From an uncultured Clostridia bacterium (lineage in GTDB: Bacteria > Bacillota > Clostridia > Oscillospirales > Ruminococcaceae), in assembly GCA_947627465.1 (NCBI GenBank), contig CANQWD010000022.1, forward strand, positions 1-46,344: a stretch of 46,344 bases of DNA, written 5' to 3'. Positions 42,396-46,344 of this stretch are shown one piece after another (position 1 is the stretch's first letter; every line of letters begins with the position of its first letter). The position numbers were made by a program, and so were the translations under genes. The notes under the pieces were generated by a model. That model had not been told where the DNA came from and did not search any database. It saw nothing but the letters and a program-made list of their open reading frames with translations.

Positions 42396-43742
42396 ATGTC
42401 AAAGTATTTCGGCACGGACGGTTTTCGCGGCGAGGCGAACAAAACGCTGACGGTACAGCATGCGTATAAGATAGGACGGTTTATCGGGTGGTATTACGGC
42501 AGAGAGCACCGCTGCCAAGTCGTTATCGGCAAGGATACGCGCCGCAGCTCTTATATGCTCGAATATTCTCTTGTGGCGGGGCTTACGGCTTCGGGGGCGG
42601 ACGTGTTTCTTATGCATGTCACCACTACGCCGTCGGTGTCCTATGTCGTCCGCACGGACGACTTCGACTGCGGAATAATGATAAGCGCGTCGCACAATCC
42701 GTTTTCGGATAACGGAATAAAGCTCTTTAACTCCAAGGGCGAGAAAATGGACGACGAGGTTATAGACGAGATTGAAAAATATATCGATGACGAAATACCC
42801 GAACTGCCGCTTGCTCAGGATCGTGAAATAGGCAGAGCTTCGGACTATTCGGCGGGACGAAACCGCTACATAGGTTATCTTATTTCGCTGGCGATGTATT
42901 CGTTCAAGGGCAAGCGCATAGGACTTGACTGCGCGAACGGCTCGGCGTTTACGATAGCGAAGAGCGTATTCGACGCGCTGGGCGCGAAAACCTACGTTAT
43001 CAACAACAAGCCCGACGGATTTAACATCAACACTAACTGCGGTTCCACGCATATCGACGGGCTTATTTCTTTGGTGCGCGAGGAACAGCTTGACTGCGGT
43101 TTTGCGTTTGACGGCGACGCGGACAGATGTCTCGCGGTGGATGATAAAGGCGAACTTGTGGACGGCGACAAAATTCTTTACATCTACGGCAGTTACCTCA
43201 AAGAGCGCGGCAAGCTTGAGGGAAATACGGTAGTTACCACGGTTATGTCGAATTTGGGGCTTTACAAGGCGTTTGACGAGCTTGGGATAAGCTATGAGAA
43301 AACCGACGTCGGCGACAAATACGTCTACGAATGTATGAACGACAAAGGTTATATTCTCGGCGGCGAAAACTCGGGGCACATCATCTTCTCGAAATACGAA
43401 AACACGGGCGACGGAATAGTCACCGCTTTGAAGATCATGCAGGCGGTCTGCGGAAAGAAAACAACTCTTTCCGAGCTTGCAAAGGGCATGAAAACTTATC
43501 CGCAGATACTCAAAAACGTGCGCGTTACCGACAAGAAGATCGTGCTGAACGACGAGGACGTTAAAGCCGCCGTAAAAGCCGCCGAGGACGCTCTCGGCAC
43601 GGACGGGCGCGTGCTTGTTCGTCCCTCGGGCACCGAGCCGCTGCTGCGTATCATGGTCGAAGCCAAATCTAAGGATATTTGCTTGAATTACATTGCGGAT
43701 ATCGAAAAGGTAGTGCGCGATAAGGGCTACGCGGCGGATTAA
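42396..43742 (+). CDS. glmM: Phosphoglucosamine mutase
   Basis: A 448-residue phosphohexomutase that makes glucosamine-1-phosphate for cell-wall precursors. The active-site serine loop is ISASHNPFSDNGIK (near residue 100), the metal loop FDGDADRCLAVD (near 240), the sugar loop GGENSGHII (near 325) and the phosphate loop RPSGTEPLLRIMVEA (near 410). The N-terminus has KYFGTDGFRG. The ATG at 42396 with AAGAGG is preferred over the upstream in-frame start at 42378. GlmM is activated by Ser phosphorylation. Identification is secure; other mutases of the family lack this exact pattern. Confidence 0.97.
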   Translation: MSKYFGTDGFRGEANKTLTVQHAYKIGRFIGWYYGREHRCQVVIGKDTRRSSYMLEYSLVAGLTASGADVFLMHVTTTPSVSYVVRTDDFDCGIMISASHNPFSDNGIKLFNSKGEKMDDEVIDEIEKYIDDEIPELPLAQDREIGRASDYSAGRNRYIGYLISLAMYSFKGKRIGLDCANGSAFTIAKSVFDALGAKTYVINNKPDGFNINTNCGSTHIDGLISLVREEQLDCGFAFDGDADRCLAVDDKGELVDGDKILYIYGSYLKERGKLEGNTVVTTVMSNLGLYKAFDELGISYEKTDVGDKYVYECMNDKGYILGGENSGHIIFSKYENTGDGIVTALKIMQAVCGKKTTLSELAKGMKTYPQILKNVRVTDKKIVLNDEDVKAAVKAAEDALGTDGRVLVRPSGTEPLLRIMVEAKSKDICLNYIADIEKVVRDKGYAAD

Positions 43743-43760
43743 AGACCGACAATATAACAA

Positions 43761-43794
43761 AATCGCGGCAGAACCGATGAGTTTCGCCGCGATT
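43761..43794. terminator. Hairpin between convergent glmM and the MFS gene
   Basis: Nine-base arms AATCGCGGC/GCCGCGATT with a 16-base loop, 18 bp after the glmM stop. Confidence 0.7.
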
Positions 43795-43810
43795 GCGTTA
43801 TATGGAAAAA

Positions 43811-45091
43811 CTATTTTTTCTCGCTCCACTTATATTTCCTTAAAAGCAGACCGAAAATCACACAGACCGCCACGCCCGCCAGTCCTATGACCGCGAACAG
43901 CATAGCCGCGCCCGAGCCTTTGGAGCCGCCGAATACGCGCGTCCAAAATCCGTACTCGGGTTGAGCCGCCATAAACGGCTCAAAAACGCTGTCGACAAGT
44001 ACGCCGCCCATTAAAAATCCTACGGGTATTGTAAAAAATTGCAGCGCGTTGCGGCAGGAGAAAACTCTGCCCTGCATTTCTGCGGGTATCTCGTTTCGGA
44101 AGATAACGTCCATATTCGCGTTCATAAACGGAATTGAAAGCCAGCCCAAAACCGCGCCCACGCACCAGAATACGGCGTTGTTTCCAAACGCGAGCAGAAA
44201 ATTCTCCGTGCTCATTGAAAACAACAGTGCAAGGCATATCGCCCTCACGCGGTTTTTCGGCGCGGGAAGGACTGCCGCGATAACGCTTCCGACAAGCGTA
44301 GCTATGCCAACGCAGGTGTTTACCGTTCCGAGAACCGTTTCGCCGCTTTTCGACAACACCATGGCGGGCAGCGCGGCGTCATATATCGACGCTACAAGAT
44401 TTATGCACGCCAAAAACATGATAAGCTTTAAAATCAGCGGATTTCTTTTCAGCCACACAAGACCTCCGCGCACGGATTTGAGAAGCGGCTCGTTTTTATC
44501 CTCGCTTTTCGGCGGCTCGGGAATTTTGATGAAAAGCCACAGCGAAACGAACGCGATTACAAAGGTCGCGAGATCGACCGCTATCACACTCTCAATTCCC
44601 GCGAACGAAAACAGCGCTGTGGCGATTACGGGCGTGAGTATAGAGTTCAGCGACTGCGAAAAAGAACGCAGACCGCTCGTTTTCTGATAATCCTCTTTTG
44701 GGATAAGAAGCGTTGCGGCGACCTCGCTTGCGGGCTGTTGGACGGTGTTCATAAGCCCGTTTACCGCGTTGATAAGGTATAAGTGCCACGGAACAAGCTC
44801 TCCCGTTTTTATCAGGAACAGAACGACGACCGTGCTTATCGCGGCGATAAGATCGCAGAACAGCATGGTTTTCTTTTTGTTCCATTTGTCGCTGAGCGCC
44901 CCCGCGAATATGCTCATAATTACGTAAGGCGCATACGAGCAAATTGAAAGCAGCGCGGTTTTCAGCGCCGAGCCGCTGTTTTGATAGAGCCACAGCACAA
45001 GCGCGTAGCCCGTCATTCCGCTTCCGAGCGCCGAAAGCGACTGCGTGCCCCAAAGGAAAAAATAAGTTTTCAGTTTTTTGTTTATTTTCAT
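43811..45091 (-). CDS. MFS exporter (MFS_3 / macrolide-efflux type)
   Basis: A 426-residue transporter with 12 predicted membrane segments. The N-terminus, FFLWGTQSLSALGSGMTGYALVLW, and the cytoplasmic loop GALSDKWNKKKTML (near residue 64; the motif-A equivalent) match the MFS_3 group, which includes Mef-type macrolide and siderophore exporters. The second half has a matching WLSIPFMNANMDVIFRNEIP. Substrate unknown. A consensus promoter and a leader of about 150 nt with a small leader-peptide-like ORF and hairpins lie upstream, so drug-inducible expression is possible. The ATG follows AAGGAG. Confidence 0.93.
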   Translation of the reverse strand: MKINKKLKTYFFLWGTQSLSALGSGMTGYALVLWLYQNSGSALKTALLSICSYAPYVIMSIFAGALSDKWNKKKTMLFCDLIAAISTVVVLFLIKTGELVPWHLYLINAVNGLMNTVQQPASEVAATLLIPKEDYQKTSGLRSFSQSLNSILTPVIATALFSFAGIESVIAVDLATFVIAFVSLWLFIKIPEPPKSEDKNEPLLKSVRGGLVWLKRNPLILKLIMFLACINLVASIYDAALPAMVLSKSGETVLGTVNTCVGIATLVGSVIAAVLPAPKNRVRAICLALLFSMSTENFLLAFGNNAVFWCVGAVLGWLSIPFMNANMDVIFRNEIPAEMQGRVFSCRNALQFFTIPVGFLMGGVLVDSVFEPFMAAQPEYGFWTRVFGGSKGSGAAMLFAVIGLAGVAVCVIFGLLLRKYKWSEKK

Positions 45092-45157
45092 AATGACTTT
45101 GCTCCTTAAAATTTTTTATTTTCGGGAATGCAAAGTCCGAGGACTTCCTTAATTATC

Positions 45158-45189
45158 CTCCATGCGGCGTCCTCAAACCTTGCATGGAG
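45158..45189 (-). promoter_or_regulatory. Hairpin in the MFS leader
   Basis: CTCCATGC (45158-45165) and GCATGGAG (45182-45189) are perfectly complementary. The right arm, read first on the minus strand, overlaps the end of the leader ORF. A second stem, AAGTCC/GGACTT, lies at 45135-45148. Confidence 0.55.
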
Positions 45190-45211
45190 CTTTTACACTG
45201 CATAGGATCAT
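45173..45211 (-). CDS. Possible leader peptide of the MFS gene
   Basis: A 12-codon ORF, MILCSVKAPCKV, starts at 45211 on the minus strand. An AAAGGA site lies ten to fifteen bases upstream. A minimal ATG-AAA-TGA ORF (45208-45216) overlaps its start, with better spacing to AAAGGA. The 3' end of the ORF overlaps a stem, as in translational attenuators of drug-resistance genes. Its expression is conjecture. Confidence 0.35.
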   Translation of the reverse strand: MILCSVKAPCKV

Positions 45212-45248
45212 TTCATATTCGTCCTTTCTGTTTTTAGAGGTCGCTTTT

Positions 45249-45277
45249 ATTATAACACCTCGTTTTTGTTTTGTCAA
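45249..45277 (-). promoter_or_regulatory. Consensus promoter for the MFS exporter
   Basis: On the minus strand TTGACA (45272-45277), 17-bp spacer, TATAAT (45249-45254). Bases 45278-45404 show only an AT-rich stretch with a weak ATAACGTG/CACGTTAT pair at 45332 and 45362. Confidence 0.85.
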
Positions 45278-45404
45278 TAGGAAATTTTTCTGCGAAACAA
45301 CGTTTTGTGTTATAACGGACTTGCCTAGTTAATAACGTGGATATTACATTTTTAATGAACGCACGTTATATATTATTATATAAATATAGAGGAAATTTGA
45401 ACCT

Positions 45405-46236
45405 TTAATTCATTGTAATGTTACCCAAATCAGGATGTGATTTATTGGAAAAAATTTCTTCCCATTTAGCCGGGTCTGTATAATAAACTTTCATATTACC
45501 ATAATAATCAACTATTACATCACCAGTTTGTTCATATTTCTCATCTATCTCTATATAACCTATTCCGTCACTTGTTACATCGATGATAGGATATCCATTA
45601 GGTGACAAATCTCCCACTTTCAAACCTTTATTAGGATCTTCATGACTTATAGGATTCGACGGATTTTCATGAGCTATGTCTCCCTTATTCTCTCCTAGAA
45701 AGTCGAAATGAATGAAACTACCGTTATCCAACTTATAATAATAAGTATTTGTCTTCGCTACTACATTTACTTGGTCATTCATGACATATTGATTCACAAC
45801 ATCAGAACCTTGAATAGGTTTTATTCTTGCACTTGCATTTTTCACAATGACATACATTGTCTTGATGTAAGACTCTTCCGTCCATTCCTGTTCCACAGGT
45901 TGAGGCTTCGTTTGTGTATCAGGATTTGTGACTGTGGAAACCGTAGGTTCATTGTCTGCTGTAGAGGTTAATGAGCTGTTAGCAGCAGAAAGAGACTGTA
46001 GATGTAGACGTTACCGAAGATGTAGATGTATTGGATGAACTATTGGTGATTGATGTAGTTGTGCGAGAAGATGAAACTGTAGAACTACTGGAAATTGCAC
46101 CGGAAGAGACCACAGACGAAGCGGAGGAAGAATTTCTTTCGTCACTTACACTCTCTGCTTCCTTTTTCGAGCAACCTGACAAGGCGCTTACTGCCAAGAT
46201 CATAGAAATAATCGCCACCATTATTTTTGTTTTCAT
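45405..46236 (-). pseudogene. Lipoprotein with Ser/Thr linker and C-terminal domain, frameshifted
   Basis: The N-terminus is a lipoprotein signal (MKTKIMVAIISMILAVSALSGC, with lipobox LSGC) followed by a Ser/Thr-rich linker that stops after TVSFCC. The rest of the gene is open in another frame: SAANSSLTSTADNEP, a linker, then EQEWTEESYIKTMYVIVKNAS with an SH3-like look (residues near KNASARIKPIQGSDVV), ending DLGNITMN. Dropping one T of the TTT run at about 46001-46003 (plus-strand A run in GAAAGAGAC) joins the frames smoothly as TVSSAANSS. The start has a TTTGGAGG site. Base composition is AT-richer than the neighbours, which suggests transfer. Function unknown. Confidence 0.8.
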
Positions 46237-46270
46237 AATAAAGCCTCCAAATATTAAATTTTATTTTTTA

Positions 46271-46344
46271 TAGATTTACAATATAAGTGCAACACCAAAT
46301 AAAAAAGCAACCCATCGAGCTGACCTTGTGGTATAATGGAAGTA
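46271..46344 (+). mobile_element. Probable left end of an IS30-family element, cut by the window edge
   Basis: The sequence from TTTACAATATAAGTGCAACA onward resembles, from memory, the terminal inverted repeats of IS30-type insertion sequences (GGTGTTGCACTTA). It is followed by a TATAAT (46333-46338) that could serve a transposase gene beyond 46344. No transposase residue is inside the window, so this needs the flanking sequence. Confidence 0.4.

Noticed and set aside
42316-42396. glmS-type ribozyme or riboswitch before glmM
   Set aside because: The region is a simple hairpin plus repeat; glmS ribozymes precede glmS, and no core sequence is seen.
42399-43829. A 476-residue open frame antisense to glmM, and similar long antisense frames at 15272-16279 and 40641-41627
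   Set aside because: They mirror high-confidence genes, have no ribosome binding sites and encode low-plausibility, Arg/Val/Phe-rich proteins; they result from codon bias.
1-46344. tRNA, rRNA, prophage or integrase genes
   Set aside because: I looked for cloverleaf TYC-arm sequences, rRNA segments and phage structural genes and saw none.

Overview
The window looks like a chromosomal segment of a Gram-positive, moderate-GC gut-type Clostridia (Oscillospiraceae/Ruminococcaceae-like). The support is a perfect CIRCE element before htpG, Firmicute-style strong ribosome binding sites and TTGACA-17-TATAAT promoters, BspA-type leucine-rich-repeat surface proteins with C-terminal sortase-type anchors, a ClpB/FtsEX/GreA/LysS/MetG housekeeping set, and many small palindromic intergenic repeats. 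The taxonomic call is inference; there is no rRNA or tRNA gene in the window.

Layout. 0.2-8.3 kb: tag; an LRR surface protein with a start-proximal frameshift; htpG under CIRCE; an ECF sigma/membrane anti-sigma-like pair; an XRE repressor-like gene divergent from a second, related surface protein. 8.3-16.3 kb: a small helical protein, then a minus-strand block reading CdaR-like regulator, then ftsE-ftsX-S41 peptidase (catalytic Lys replaced by Arg)-greA-lysS-membrane protein. 16.6-22.9 kb: a plus-strand housekeeping run: metG, a PH-like protein, an unknown protein, tatD, a GNAT, a CBS/CorC protein, nth. 23.1-25.8 kb: a small Cys-rich protein overlapping a MATE exporter, and a GT4 glycosyltransferase. 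25.9-32.5 kb: a two-domain ABC permease, its ATPase (separated by three tandem hairpins), an HD-GYP phosphodiesterase, and a response regulator/histidine kinase pair. 32.5-36.8 kb: an RlaP-like nucleotidyltransferase, a NifX-type protein with small ORFs, a flavin reductase and a MoxR-type AAA ATPase, with a 159-bp MITE-like element. 36.9-39.5 kb: a SLOG-fold protein divergent from a small XRE regulator with two palindromic operators, GC-rich palindromes, and a ribbon-helix-helix protein overlapping a GNAT gene split by an in-frame TAA. 39.5-46.3 kb: clpB, glmM, an MFS exporter with a leader-peptide-like 5' region, an AT-richer frameshifted lipoprotein gene, and what looks like the left end of an IS30-type element running off the edge.

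Most genes are ordinary housekeeping. The unusual material is in the regulatory and intergenic DNA and in several disrupted or degenerate genes: two secreted-protein genes with single-base frameshifts, a nonsense-interrupted acetyltransferase, a CtpA-like protein without its catalytic lysine, a SLOG/XRE divergon, and at least three families of small palindromic repeats.
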